A stretch of DNA of 64,000 bases from NCBI GenBank assembly GCA_029964075.1, contig CM057130.1, forward strand, positions 496,001 through 560,000. The letters are read 5' to 3'. The DNA comes from Patiria pectinifera. Its lineage: Eukaryota > Echinodermata > Asteroidea > Valvatida > Asterinidae. Both the position numbers and the translations under genes were made by a program. Below, in pieces: positions 12,301 through 27,300 of the stretch. The notes beneath the pieces are model-generated. The model was not told the origin of the DNA and did not search any database. It saw only the letters and a list, made by a program, of their open reading frames with translations. The stretch's first letter is position 1, and each line of letters begins with the position of its first letter.

Positions 12301-15300
12301 GTTTGATCACATGTCATCTGCCATCAAAGATTGATGGTAGTCTATTGATTTGTATCTGATGAGGAAGGATAAACACACTCAACAGTTCAGGCACTAATAA
12401 AACTTCATCAAAGAAATTGACTGAAACAGTCCATATTTTGTTGCTTTAGCAAACTCTGCTATGATGCAAAACAGGATCATGTCATCTCTCATCAAGTCAG
12501 GAGGCAATATTGACTTGATAAATTGAGGAGAACCTTGAAACTATGACAGGCTCAGCAACTGATGTGTAATTGAGTCTGTCAGTCAGAAATGATGAGTGGT
12601 TGTTGATGGTAGAAGTCTTGATTGTCTAAATCTTGACATGCTGTCATCTCTCTAATGCAATAATGCTACTGAGTCCATTGTCACTCTACCTACCAGTGTT
12701 GTTAAACGGAAGTCTATCTCAGACGATATTAAATTTCCCAAGCTTGGTAAGGCAGCTGACGTGCTGCAAACCAGATACCAGTTGAGCACAGAGTGTGAAT
12801 GCAGCAGTTGGTTCCATAGTGGGAAGATGTTCAGAACCATGCTGTGACAACCACACTGAAGATGGGGGTATTGTTGGAACTCCTACACCCAAAGACAACT
12901 CTCGTTGTTGTCTTTATTTTGTTCTTGTGTCATGCTGGTGTGAATGCTGTTTGTAAACCAGGTTGGATAGAACACGGCTCATCTTGCTACAAGTTCACAG
13001 ATAATCAGATGATATGGAAGAATGCAAACACATACTGCCAAGGGCTTGGTGGCATGCTGTTGGTCATTGAGTCAGAGGAAGAGAATGAATTCATCATTGA
13101 AGAAATGAGAAATTCAGGCATGCCCAGGGCCTGGCTTGGCTGTAATGATATAAGCATGGAGGGCACATGGGTGTGTTATCCTGAAGGTACCAAGAGCATG
13201 CAGTATGAGAACTGGGCAGAAGGTCGACCAAATGACTGGAATGGCCAGGACTGTGCAGCAATATACAAGTATTCTGAGAGGCATGGCACCTGGGATGACA
13301 TATCTTGCAATGATTGGAATGACATGTACACCATATGAGACAAGCAGCAGAGTCTCTGCCATGTCCTGCTACATCCTGGGTCCTGATGGCCGCATGCAAG
13401 CCTAAACCTGGACCAAGCATGCATCTGAACATCACGCAAAGAAGGATGGTAAAAAGACAACTAAACAACTATGCTGGTTGTGCAGCAATATGTAGAGGTA
13501 TCAATTGGTGTGGCAAATGGAATGACAAACATTGCAAGAAAGACTTGTACACCATATCAGACGTGCAGCAGAGTCTCTGTCATGTCCTGCTACCGTACAT
13601 GTACATTCTGGGTCCTGATGGCCTCCTTCAACCCTAAACCGCACCCAAGCCTGCATCTGAACAACATGCATTTTCACCATAAACATTTTAACAGACATCT
13701 GCATGTAGTACAAACGCTTCATGTGAATGGTGAGTCTGGATTTTAGTCAGCAGGAAAAGGTGACTGCCAAGCTTCATCTCTGTGATTGCCATTCCATACA
13801 CCTTGTCATCTTTGTCATTGTCACCATCCGGCATCTTTAAATCACTTTACAACGTGGACTTAAATGGCTGACAATGTCTAACCCATTTCTGAAATTGTGT
13901 AAAATGGAGAATTCAGCAAATATGCTAGATTGTAAACTTTGCATGCAGACTCTATAGGACTGTGGCTTGTGAATTGTGTACATGTACATCATTCAGGCTG
14001 AGTGACTTTAGGCAAGTTCTGTATTTAAAGTGTCTCTACCGGCTGATGTTTGAGTACTATTTGAATATATGCGATTTAAACTTAGATTTCAGCAAATGTC
14101 TATTGGATCATGAAACTTGGATGAGAAACTTTACGCATAGGACTGGGGACTGTGAACTGTCTTGTGGTAAATTACTCATGCCATGATATGTGACCTCTGA
14201 CAATTTTGCAAACTTTAGTCTGGAACTAGTTGATGTTTGAGGTACTGTTTATTTGAAATTGTGATGAGTTTCAACATGTCAGTAGATTAAATGTGTAACG
14301 AAGCAAGATGAAATTTAAAAGTTGCCGGTTTTTCATAAATCGGGCAAGCTCTGTTTGACATTTGAAGTGCATGCCTTTTGCTTCAACAGGTGTTTCTGTA
14401 GCCACAAGAGCTTGCTTTAAAAATATAACAAGTTTTCAGCTTGTAAATTGCTTGTATTGTTAAGAGAATGTGATGAAGCTTGATGTATATTCCATACTTG
14501 TACATAAGATGTGAGACCGAAGTTGTTGCAACTTCATGCTGTTGCTACACTTGAACTTGTTCATTTTCTAAAGAGAACGTTGAGCTTTTGACACAGTTGA
14601 CCTCTTAGTATTTTTAAACAGTTGACAAACCTTTCGCAAATGGTTGCTTAAAACTAAGTGATGCTCATGTTGTCATTTCAATATGATAAGGCCAAAAAAT
14701 AAATACCGGTACTTCTGCTTCTGATTACACGCCTTTCAAAAATAGGGTCTGTCGGTCAGATTTTTTTTTTTTTGGCCGATTTCTTTTATGCTGATTGAAT
14801 GGGGTATTCAATTACATGCAAAGTTTTAGCCTGAACTATTTCCATTGCACTACAAAAGCTACATATATGTATACAAAAAATGGCCACAAGAAGTGAACAA
14901 AACCTACCTTAATTATTGTCAATATATTTACATTGGATAATTCTTCAAAAATAGTGGAAAATTGAGGTTGTGCGCACCATATGCACAACGCTAGTCAAGA
15001 CGGGGAAACTGGCCAAAACTCCTGCGAGATGCACTGTGTGCATGTGGCGGCTGCTGGTGACAAACCTCGTTTTTACAGTAGAAAATTTCGTGGAAACACG
15101 CTGCATAGCATCACTCCAAATACGAGCAGTGCGATCTCAAAATGAACTATTGAACACGGAAAATACATACACAGACAAGAAAGATCAAGTTCTATGAATT
15201 AACTTGCACACAAAATTGGAGCATGTTTGCTTTTCATTTTCAGCAGAGAGATAAAAAAAGGCTGATGTCAATGTTTGCTTGTTCCCGCTCCCTTTTTAAT

Positions 15301-18300
15301 TAATTAAAACAAATTTATTGCTTTCTAAGGATATGAAACACATAAATCTTTAATATATGGTATTATTTTGATCACAGTCATTAACTATGTTTTGTCAGTA
15401 CGTAGCAAATGCGCTGATTTTGTGAGGAATAAATGTCATTTTGTGTATTTGTAGATGCTGCATCACATACCGGTATAATAGATAACTGTTTCTAGAATGC
15501 TTGCTGCAGCTTTAAAAACAATGTCTGAATTTAATTTATTTCATGAATTGACTACCACTGAGCATGAAAAACAATATGCAAGGGGTACTTGGTTTGTTAA
15601 ATAAGATTATTAGAATCAAATGGAAGTTGTGTTTCTCGTTTGTTTTGGAAGTAAATGAGTAAGTTTCATTTCAACAGAAAATAGCAGAAAGTGTCCAAGG
15701 CCCTGACCCATTGTTGTCCTGTTGCAAGTGAATAAGGCCATGTACAGGTATGCCTTCGCACAATTGGCAGTACAAGAGTAAAAACTGCAGCCCAGCTTGT
15801 TACAGATTGTCAGTTGATATTGAAATGCAAACAGAGTGCACTGCAAGCAAGCAATTCTCACTTGGGTGGCACCAGACTTTTTACAAACACAGTGTGGTGC
15901 CTAAGTTCTACTAACATTTTACATAGAAAACAAAGCAGCTAAGCATGGGCACATGACACAAATTGGCACCGAAAAGGCAAAATAGTATTTTTTTTTTGTG
16001 CTTGCACATATCACCATTAGGATGCGTGTACAAGCTTTCAGCAGGATGTAAAAGGTTCATTCAGGAAGATTTCCTGTATTTCCATCATTCTCTAGAAAAT
16101 AACAATGATTTTATTGTTACAAATGTTTTCATCATCATTAGCATCTATTAATTTTCACCAACATCCTCAATGATGAAGTTATGTAACTACATGTATACAT
16201 GGCGTTCTTCAATCCAGTGATCTTACATGACCATTTGGTAAGGTTCCTTCATCATTCTATATCAAGAATAGTGCATGGTGGTTTGCCTCTACCTTTCTTA
16301 CCAGTGGGGGAAAAGTTTCCCAACTGACGTATTGATTGTATATTGGGAGGCAGTTTTCATCTACATTGTGTTGGTTTTCTCACAAACTGAGAGGGAAGGT
16401 TTTCTCCATCAATCTGTTTTGCTAAGATAGATCGCATCAGTTATACCATAGCAACGAAATCACCCCACTGCTAGTATTGCTTGTACACAGTGAACTAATT
16501 TTCATCTACATCATCACACAATGTTTTTACAAGACTGTAAAAACAAAAGTACAAGGCAATTTACTGCATCAATCTGTGTTGTTAGAAGAGAGTTTGGCCA
16601 TTTTTTTTGGCCATCTTTATTTTAATAATGGCTCCCTTTAGCAAATTTGTAGACGCTTGCCGGTAGTTTTCATCGATTGTTTCAAGATTCCATATAAAGA
16701 TTCTGTATAGTTGATATAGCAGTGAGAGTATAACAAGGTAAATTGCCCCAACTGCCCATATTTCTTTAAGACAATAGGGCACTTTTTCATCTACCGGTAT
16801 CAGCAATGTTGTTACAACAGAGGGAGGCAGCATGTTCACCTTCGTCCAGTTATTGTCACAATACACTGAGGTAGTTTGCCAACTCAGTCTTCTGAAATCG
16901 TTTATGGGTCTCTTTTGTTGCAGACAGGATATTAATTTTTCAGTATTTTACAGTAAACCTTTAAGGACAGAAAAAAGGCTTCCTTTCATCAAAATGTTGA
17001 ATGCTTGCAGAAAGTTTTCATCCATATTATTACAATATTCCGTAGCAAGGTTCTGTATTGTTCATGTGGCAATAAAAGTGTAGCGAGGAAAATTGTCCAA
17101 ACTGCCAATATTTATCGATGACAATGGAGCACTTTTCATACCACAGAGCAAGGAAACGTGTTCACGGTTGTTCAGTTATTGTCACGATACACTGAGGCAG
17201 TTTTCCATCTCGGTCTGCTGAATCGTTAAAAGGCCCCTATTGTTGAAGACAGGAAATTAACTTTCCAGTGGGATTCCCAATTTTTACACTCGATCTCAGC
17301 TATATTGGTGACTTGTTTATTCTTTGAAGCCCCATCGCTCGTTGCCTACCCACAGATATACATATTGACTAAATTGGTGCTGTCCTCATTTCATCATTTG
17401 ACTGCTCAGAATTCAGTCGTGTCTCAGACTGTCTTCAACACCATGTACAACTGTAGCATGTTTACTTGGTGGTTTCTTAAAGTACTTGGCTGCTAAATTG
17501 TCATCATCCTCATTGACTGAAAAGCTTTGGATCACATCACAAGCTTTCACCCTGATGCTGTTGTCAAGGACTGTTGATCAGATCCCTTAGGAGCCTGATC
17601 CATCTTGAGACCAGGAGATACCGTAGTTGTTTCATCTTCCTGCATCCTTGCTCCTTGATACCAATCTTTGGATCCGTGTTTCTTATCTTGGTTTTTTTTT
17701 TTACTGGATAATAAGAACTGCTACATGTACCGTACATACGGTGTATGGTCTTTAGCTGATGTGTTTGAGTAAAACTGAGCAGTGACTTTAGTCCACAGAA
17801 CTTCATGTAAATTGAAGTTGATTGAGAAATGTATATTGACTGCATTGATGATAAACAGCCTGAATATGACATCCTTAATTGAACCAAAGAACATCAAATC
17901 AGTCATCTTAATTGTCATCATTGGCTGCCTTGGTGTAAATGCTGTTTGCAAACCAGGTTGGATAGAACATGGCTCATCTTGCTACAAGTTCACAGATAAT
18001 CACACAGACTGGGAGAATGCAAACACATACTGCCAAGGGCTTGGTGGCTTGCTGTTGGTAATTGAGTCAGAGGAAGAGAATGAATTCATTGCTGAAGAAA
18101 TGAGAAATTCAGGCATGCCCAAGGCCTGGCTTGGCTGTAATGATGCAAGCATGGAGGGCACATGGGTGTGTTATCCTGATGGTGTCAAGAGAATGCAGTA
18201 TGCCAACTGGGCAGAGGGACAACCAAGCAACTGGAAGGGCCAGGATTGTGCAACAATAGATAATGAGAAGCAACACAAGTGGAATGACAAAGATTGCAAG

Positions 18301-21300
18301 AAAGACTCGTACACCATATGTGAGACAAGCAGCAGAGTCTCTGCCATGTCCTGCTACATTCTGGGTCCTGATGGCCGCATGCAAGCCTAAACCTGGACCA
18401 AGCATGCATCTGAACATCACGCAAAGAAGGATGTTAAAAAGACAACTAAACAACTATGCTGGTTGTGCAGCAATATGTAGAGGTATCAATTGGTGTGGCA
18501 AGTGAAATGACAAAAATTGCAATAAAGACTCGTTCACCATATCAGACGTGCAGCAGAGTCTCTGTCATGTCCTGCCACCGTTCATTCTGGGTCCTGATGG
18601 CCTCCTTCAACCCTAAACCACACCCAAGCCTGCATCTCAACAACATGCATTTTCACCATACACATTTTAACAGACATCTGCATGTACAGGTAGTACAAAC
18701 GCTTCATGTGAATGGTGAGTCTGAATTTTAATCAGCAGGAAAAGGTGACTGCCAAGCTTCATCTCTGTGATTGCCATTCCATACACCTTGTCATCTTTGT
18801 CATTGTCACCATCCGGCATCTTTAAATCACTTTACAACGTGGACTTATATGGCTGACAAGGTCTAACCCATTACTTACATTTTGTAAAATGGAGAATTCA
18901 GCAAATATGCTAGACTGTAAACTTTGCATGCAGACTCTATAGGACTGTGGCTTGTGAATTGTGTACATGTACATCATTCAGGCTGAGTGACTTTAGGCAA
19001 GTTCTGTATTTAAAGTGTCTTTACCGGCTGATGTTTGAGTACTATTTGAATATGCGATTTAAACTTAGATTTCAGCAAATATCTATTGGATCATGAAACT
19101 TGGATGAGAAACTTTATGCATAGGACTGGGGACTGTGAACTGTCTTGTGGTAAATTACTCATGCCATGATATGTGACCTCTGACAATTTTGCAAACTTTA
19201 GTCTGGAACTAGTTGATGTTTGAGGTACTGTATATTTGAAATTGTGATGAGTTTCAACATGTCAGTAGATTAAATGTGTAACGAAGCAAGGTGAAATTTA
19301 AAAGTTGCTGGTTTTTCATAAATCAGGCAAGCACTGTTTGACATCTGCAGTGCATGTCTTTAGCTTCAACAGGTGTTTCTGTAGCCACAAGAGCTTGCTT
19401 TAAAAATATAACAAGTTTTCAGCTTGTAAATTGCTTGTATTGTTAAGAGAATGTGATGAAGCTTGATGTATATTCCATACTTGTACATAAGATGTGAGAC
19501 CGAAGTTGTTGCAACTTCATGCTGTTGCTACACTTGAACTTGTTCATTTTTTAAAGAGAACGTTGAGCTTTTGACACAGTTGACCTCTTAGTATTTTTAA
19601 ACAGTTGACAAACCTTTCGCAAATGGTTGCTTAAAACTAAGTGATGCTCATGTTGTCATTTCAATATGATAAGGCCAAAAAAAAAATACCGGTACTTCTG
19701 ATTCCGATTACACGCCTTTCAAAAATAGGGTCTGTCGGTCGGAATTGTATTTTTTTTGCCGATTTCTTTTATGCTGATTGAATGGGGTATTCAATTACAT
19801 GCAAAGTTTTAGCCTGAACTATTTCCATTGCACTACAAAAGCTACATATAGATATATATACAAAAAATGGCCACAAAAAGTGAACAAAACCTACCTTAAT
19901 TATTGTCAATATATTTACATTGGATAATTCCTCAAAAATAGTGGAAAATTGAGGTTGTGCGCACCATATGCACAACGCTAGTCAAGACGGGGAAACTGGC
20001 CAAAACTCCCGCGAGATGCACTGTGTGCATGTGGCGGCTGCTGGTGACAAACCTCGTTTTTACAGTAGAAAATTTCGTGGAAACACGCTGCATAGTATCA
20101 CTCCAAATACGAGCAGTGCGATCTCAAAATGAACTATTGAACACGGAAAATACATACACAGACAAGAAAGATCAAGTTCTCTGAATTAACTTGCAAACAA
20201 AATTGGAGCATGTTTGCTTTTCATTTTCAGCAGAGAGAGAAAAAAAAAGGCTGATGTCAATGTTTGCTTACAAGTTCCCGCTCCCTTTTTAATTAATTAA
20301 AACAAATTTATTGCCATCTAAGGATATGAAACATATAAATCTTTAATATATGGTATTATTTTGATCACAGTCATTAACTATGTTTTGTCAGTAGCAAATG
20401 CGCTGATTTTGTGAGGAATAAATGTCATTTTGTGTATTTGTAGATGCTGCATCACATACCGGTATAATAGATAACTGTATCTACACGATAGAATGCTTGC
20501 TGCAGCTTTAAAAACAATGTCTGAATTTAATTTATTTCATGAATTGACTACCACTGAGCATGAAAAACAATATGCAAGGGGTACTTGGTTTGTTAAATAA
20601 GATTATTAGAATCAAATTGAAGTTGTGTTTCTCCTTTGTTTTGGAAGTAAATGAGTAACTTTCATTTCAACAGAAAAAAGCAGAAAGTGTCCAAGGCCCT
20701 GACCCATTGTTGTCCTGTTGCAAGTGAATAAGGCCATGTACAGGTATGCCTTCCAACAATTGGCAGTACGAGCGTAAATACTGCAGCCCAGCTTGTTACA
20801 GATTGTCAGTTGATATTGAAATGCAAGCAGAGTGCCCTGCAAGCAAGCAATTTCCACTTGGATGGCCCCAGACTTTTTACAAACACAGTGTGGTGTCTAG
20901 GTAAGTTCTACTATAAACATTTTTATTTGAAAAACAAAGCAGCTAAGCATGGGCACATGACACAAAATGGCACTGAAAATGAAAAATAGTAATTTGTTTT
21001 TTTTGCTTGCATATTTCACCATCAGGATGCAAATGCTTTCAGCAGGATGTAAAAATTTCATTCAGGAAGATTTATTGATTTTCCTCTTTTCATAGAAAAA
21101 AATACACAACTATTTGATTGATTGCTCTATAGTGTCACAAATTTGTATTCTAATGGGTGTTTTGTTTTCATCGTCATCCGTCTTTAGTAATTTTCACCAA
21201 CTTCCTCAGTGATGAAGTTATTTAACTATACATGGTGTTCTTCAATCCAGTGATCTTACAAGACCATTTGGCAATCATTCTATGTGTAATAGTGCATGGT

Positions 21301-24300
21301 GGTTTGCCTCTACCTTTCTTACCATTGGAGGAAAAGTTTCCCAACTGACATTTTGATTGTATATTGGGAGGCAGTTTTCATCTACATTGTGTTGGTTTTC
21401 TCACAAACTGAGAGGGAAGGTTTTCTCCATCAATCTGTTTTGCTAGGGTATATCTCAGCAGTGTACAACTCTTTATCCTTGTTGCCATAGGTAGCAACAA
21501 AATTGCGCCCACTGCCAGTATTGCTTGTACATAGTGAATTAGTTTTCATCTGCATCCAACAATGTTGTTACAAGACAACAAGGCAGATTTACTCCATTTA
21601 TCTGTGTTTTTAGGGGAGTGTCTGGCCATTTTTGGCCATCTATGTATAATTGTTAAGAAAAGGTTTGAAAAGAGCCAAATTTAGCAAATTTTTACATGTA
21701 GATGCTTTGAGGTAGTTTCATCAATATTGTTACAAAATTTCGTAGAAAGGGTCTGTATTATTTGTATGGCAGTAAGAGTAGCGGTATACATGTAACAAGG
21801 AAAATTGCCCCAACTGCCCATATTTCTTGAAGACAATAGGGCACTTTTTCATCTACCAGTGATATTGTTACAACAGAGGGAGGCAGCGTGTTCACCGTCG
21901 TTCAGTTATTGTCACAATACACTGAAGCAGCTTGCCATCTCAGTCTTCTGAAATCGTTTATGGGTCCTCTATTGTTGCAGACAGGATATTAAATGAAGAA
22001 AATATAAACTTAATAATAATAATAATAATAGTGGATATTTATAAAGCGCACGTATCCACCAGGACTGGTGCTCAAGGCGCTACATCATTATTACCCCTGC
22101 TCATTGGGCACATGAAACATTCCAAATACCATCTCAGCTCCCTGGGGAGTATACAGCTCCATGCAGCCTGTTAGGCGCAAGGAAGCTAATTCAATCACAA
22201 TAACCATCTCTGCCCTCACAGGTACCCATTTACTCCTGGGTGGAGAGAAGCAATGAGTGACAAAGTGCCTTGCCCAAGGGCACATGCACCATGACCCCGC
22301 CAGGTTTTGAACCCACAACCTGCAGCTTTACCCGCAGACCACGAGTCAGTGCCCTTAACCACGAGGCCACAGTACTCCACAGACTGTCTTCAACACCAAT
22401 AATGCGTAATTAGTAATAATGTGTAATTATAAAGTGCACTTATCCTCCATTATTGGTGCTGTATAATTATCGCCTGTTTTTATTATAATTATCATTATCA
22501 AGGCACTACATCATGTCAGTGTGTATATTGATGACTGTTCCTTGAAGCCCCATCACTTGTTGCCTACCCACAGTGCATATTAACTAAATTGGTGCTGTCC
22601 TCATGTCATCATTTGACTGCTCAGAATTCAGTCGTGTCACAGACTGTCTTCAACACCATGTACAACTGTAGCATGTTTGCTTGGTGGTTTCTTTAATACT
22701 TGGCTGCTAAATTGTCATCATTGACTGAAAAGCTTTGGATCACATCACATGCTTTCTTGCCCTGATGCTGTTGTCAAGGACTGTTGTTCAGATCTCTGAG
22801 GAGCCTGATCCATCTTAAGGCAAGGAGATAGTTACTGCATCTTCCTGTATCCTTGCTCCTAGAAACCAGTCTTTGCATATATCTTGCATCTTACATATCT
22901 TGTGTTTTTACTGGATAAAGAGAACTGCTACATTCAGTGTATGGTTTTCAGCTGAACAGTGACTATTCCTTTCAACTAAATGGCAGTTGAAGTTGACTGA
23001 GAAACTTGTATACTTACTTCATTGATGATAAACAGCCTGAATATGATGGCCTTAATTAAACCAAAGAACATCCAACTAGCCATTTTAATTGTCATCATTG
23101 GCTGCCTTGGTGTAAATGCCGTTTGCAAACCAGGTTGGATAGAACATGGCTCATCTTGCTACAAGTTCACAGATAATCAGATGATATGGAAGAATGCAAA
23201 CACATACTGCCAAGGGCTTGGTGGCATGCTGTTGGTCATTGAGTCAGAGGAAGAGAATGAATTCATTGCTGAAGAAATGAGAAATTCAGGCGTGCCCAGG
23301 GCCTGGCTTGGCTGTAATGATGCAAGCATGGAGGGCACATGGGTGTGTTATCCTGAAGGTGTCAAGAAAATGCAGTATGCCAACTGGGCAGAAGGACAAC
23401 CAAGCAACTGGAACAACCAGGATTGTGCAACAATAGATAATGAGAAGCAACACAAGTGGAATGACAAAGATTGCAAGAAAGACTCGTACACCATATGTGA
23501 GACAAGCGGCAGAGTCTCTGCCATGTCCTGCTACATTCTGGGTCCTGATGGCCGCATGCAAGCCTAAACCTGGACCAAGCATGCATCTGAACATCACGCA
23601 AAGAAGGAGGGTAAAAAGACAACTAAACAACTATGCTGGTTGTGCAGCAATATGTAGAGGTATCAATTGGTGTGGCAAGTGGAATGACAAAGATTGCAAG
23701 AAAGACTCGTACACCATATCAGACGTGCAGCAGAGTCTCTGTCATGTCCTGCTACCGTACATGTACACTCTGGGTCCTGATTGCCTCCTTCAACACTAAA
23801 CCGCACCCAAGCCTGCATCTGAACAACATGCATTTTCACCATAAACATTATAACAGACATCTGCATGTAGTACAAACGCTTTATGTGAATGGTGAGTCTG
23901 GATTTTAATCAGCAGGAAAAGGTGACTGCCAAGCTTCATCTCTGTGATTGCCATATCCATACACCTTGTCATCTAATCTTTGTCATTGTCACCATCCGCA
24001 TCTTTAAATCACTTTACAACGTGGACTTAAAATGGCTGACAATGTCTAACCCATTATTTAAATTTTGTAAAATGGAGAAGTCAAATAATATGCTAGATTG
24101 TAAACTTTGCATGCAGACTCTATAGGACTGTGGCTTGTGAATTGTGTACATGTACATCATTCAGGCTGAGTGACTTTAGGCAAGTTCTGTATTTAAAGTG
24201 TCTCTACCGGCTGATGTTTGAGTACTATTTGAATATGCGATTTAAACTTAGATTTCAGCAAATATCTATTGGATCATGAAACTTGGATGAGAAACTTTAC

Positions 24301-27300
24301 GCATAGGACTGTGGACTGTGAACTGTCTTGTGGTGAATTACTCATGCCATGATATGTGACCTCTGACAATTTTGCAAACTTTAGTCTGGAACTAGTTGAT
24401 GTTTGAGGTACTGTATATTTTAAATTGTGATGAGTTTCAACATGTCAGTAGATTAAATGTGTGATGAAGCAAGATGAAATTTAATAGTTGCTGGTTTTCC
24501 ATAAATCGGGCAAGCACTGTTCAGGGGTGTGAAATCTCAGCTTTTTAGCTGATTTCAGCTTTTTTTGTTTTGGATTTCAGCTTTTTTCCCTCACTTGCTG
24601 TGTACAAAAGTATAGGAGATTTCCAAAGTTCAGCTTTTTTACACCCTTTTCAGCTGTTTTCAGCTATTTTTATCAGTGGTCACTCACACCCCTGACTGTT
24701 TCACATCTGCAGTGCATGCCTTTAGCTTCAACAGGTGTTTCTGTAGCCACAAGAGCTTGCTTTAAAAATATAACAAGTTTTCAGCTTTTAAATTGCTTGT
24801 ATTGTTAAGAGAATGTGATGAAGTTTGTTTGAAGTATATTTCATACTTGTACATACATGTAAGATGTGAGACCGAAGTTGTTGCAACTTCATGCTGTTGC
24901 TACACTTGAACTTGTTCATTTTTTAAAGAGAACGTTGAGCTTTTGACACAGTTGAGTTCTTAGTATTTTTAAACAGTTGACAAACCTTTTGCAAATGGTT
25001 GCTTAAAACTAAGTGATGCTCATGTTGTCATTTCAATATGATAAGGCCAAAAAAAAAATACCGGTACTTCTGATTCCGATTACACGCCTTTCAAAAATAG
25101 GGTCTGTCGGTCGGAATTGTATTTTTTTTGCCGATTTCTTTTATGCTGATTGAATGGGGTATTCAATTACATGCAAAGTTTTAGCCTGAACTATTTCCAT
25201 TGCACTACAAAAGCTACATATATATATATATACAAAAAATGGCCACAAAAAGTGAACAAAACCTACCTTAATTATTGTCAATATATTTACATTGGATAAT
25301 TCTTCAAAAATAGTGGAAAATTGAGGTTGTGCGCACCATATGCACAACGCTAGTCAAGACGGGGAAACTGGCCAAAACTCCCGCGAGATGCACTGTGTGC
25401 ATGTGGCGGCTGCTGGTGACAAACCTCGTTTTTACAGTAGAAAATTTCGTGGAAACACGCTGCATAGCATCACTCCAAATACGAGCAGTGCGATCTCAAA
25501 ATGAACTATTGAACACGGAAAATACATACACAGACAAGAAAGATCAAGTTCTATGAATTAACTTGCAAACAAAATTGGAGCATGTTTGCTCTTCATTTTC
25601 AGCAGAGAGAGAAAAAAAAAGGCTGATGTCAATGTTTGCTTACAAGTTCCCGCTCCCTTTTTAATTAATTAAAACAAATTTATTGCCTTCTAAGGATATG
25701 AAACATATAAATCTTTAATATATGGTATTATTTTGATCACAGTCATTAACTATGTTTTGTCAGTAGCAAGTGTGCTGATTTTGTGAGGAATAAATGTCAT
25801 TTTGTGTATTTGTAGATGCTGCATCACATATCACATATAATAGATAACTGTATCTACACGGTAGAATGCTTGCTGCAGCTTTAAAAACAATGTCTGAATT
25901 TAATTTATTTCATGAATTGACTACCACTGAGCATGAAAAACAATATGCAAGGGGTACTTGGTTTGTTAAATAAGATTATTAGAATCAAATTGAAGTTGTG
26001 TTTCTCCTTTGTTTTGGAAGTAAATGAGTAACTTTCATTTCAACAGAAAATAGCAGAAAGTGTCCAAGGCCCTGACCCATTGTTGTCCTGTTGCAAGTGA
26101 ATAAGGCCATGTACAGGTATGCCTTCCAACAATTGGCAGTACGAGCGTAAATACTGCAGCCCAGCTTGTTACAGATTGTCAGTTGATATTGAAATGCAAG
26201 CAGAGTGCCCTGCAAGCAAGCAATTTCCACTTGGATGGCCCCAGACTTTTTACAAACACAGTGTGGTGTCTAGGTAAGCTCTACTATAAACATTTTTATT
26301 TGAAAAACAAAGCAGCTAAGCATGGGCACATGACACAAAATGGCACTGAAAATGAAAAATAGTAATTTGGTTTTTTTGCTTGCATATTTCACCATCAGGA
26401 TGCAAATGCTTTCAGCAGGATGTAAAAATTTCATTCAGGAAGATTTATTGATTTTCCTCTTTTCATAGAAAAAAATACACAACTATTTGATTGATTGCTC
26501 TATAGTGTCACAAATTTGTATTCTAATGGGTGTTTTGTTTTCATCGTCATCCGTCTTTAGTAATTTTCACCAACTTCCTCAGTGATGAAGTTATTTAACT
26601 ATACATGGTGTTCTTCAATCCAGTGATCTTACAAGACCATTTGGCAATCATTCTATGTGTAATAGTGCATGGTGGTTTGCCTCTACCTTTCTTACCATTG
26701 GAGGAAAAGTTTCCCAACTGACATTTTGATTGTATATTGGGAGGCAGTTTTCATCTACATTGTGTTGGTTTTCTTACAAACTGAGAGGGAAGGTTTTCTC
26801 CATCAATCTGTTTTGCTAGGATATATCTCAGCAGTGTACAACTCTTTATCCTTGTTGCCATAGGTAGCAACAAAAATTGCGCCCACTGCCAGTATTGCTT
26901 GTACATAGTGAATTAGTTTTCATCTGCATCCAACAATGTTGTTACAAGATAACAAGGCAGTTTTACTTCATTTATCTGTGTTTTTAGGGGAGTGTCTGGC
27001 CATTTTTGGTCATCTATGTATAATTGTTAAGAAAAGGTTAGAAAAGAGCCAAATTTAGCAAATTTTTACATGTAGATGCTTTGAGGTAGTTTCATCAATA
27101 TTGTAACAAAATTTCGTAGAAAGGGTCTGTATTGTTCGTATGGCAGTAAGAGTATAACAAGGAAAATTGCCCCAACTGCCCATTCTTCTTGAAGACAATA
27201 GGGCACTTTTTCATCTACCAGTGATATTGTTACAACAGAGGGAGGCAGCGTGTTCACCGTCGTTCAGTTATTGTCACAATACACTGAGGCAGCTTGCCAT

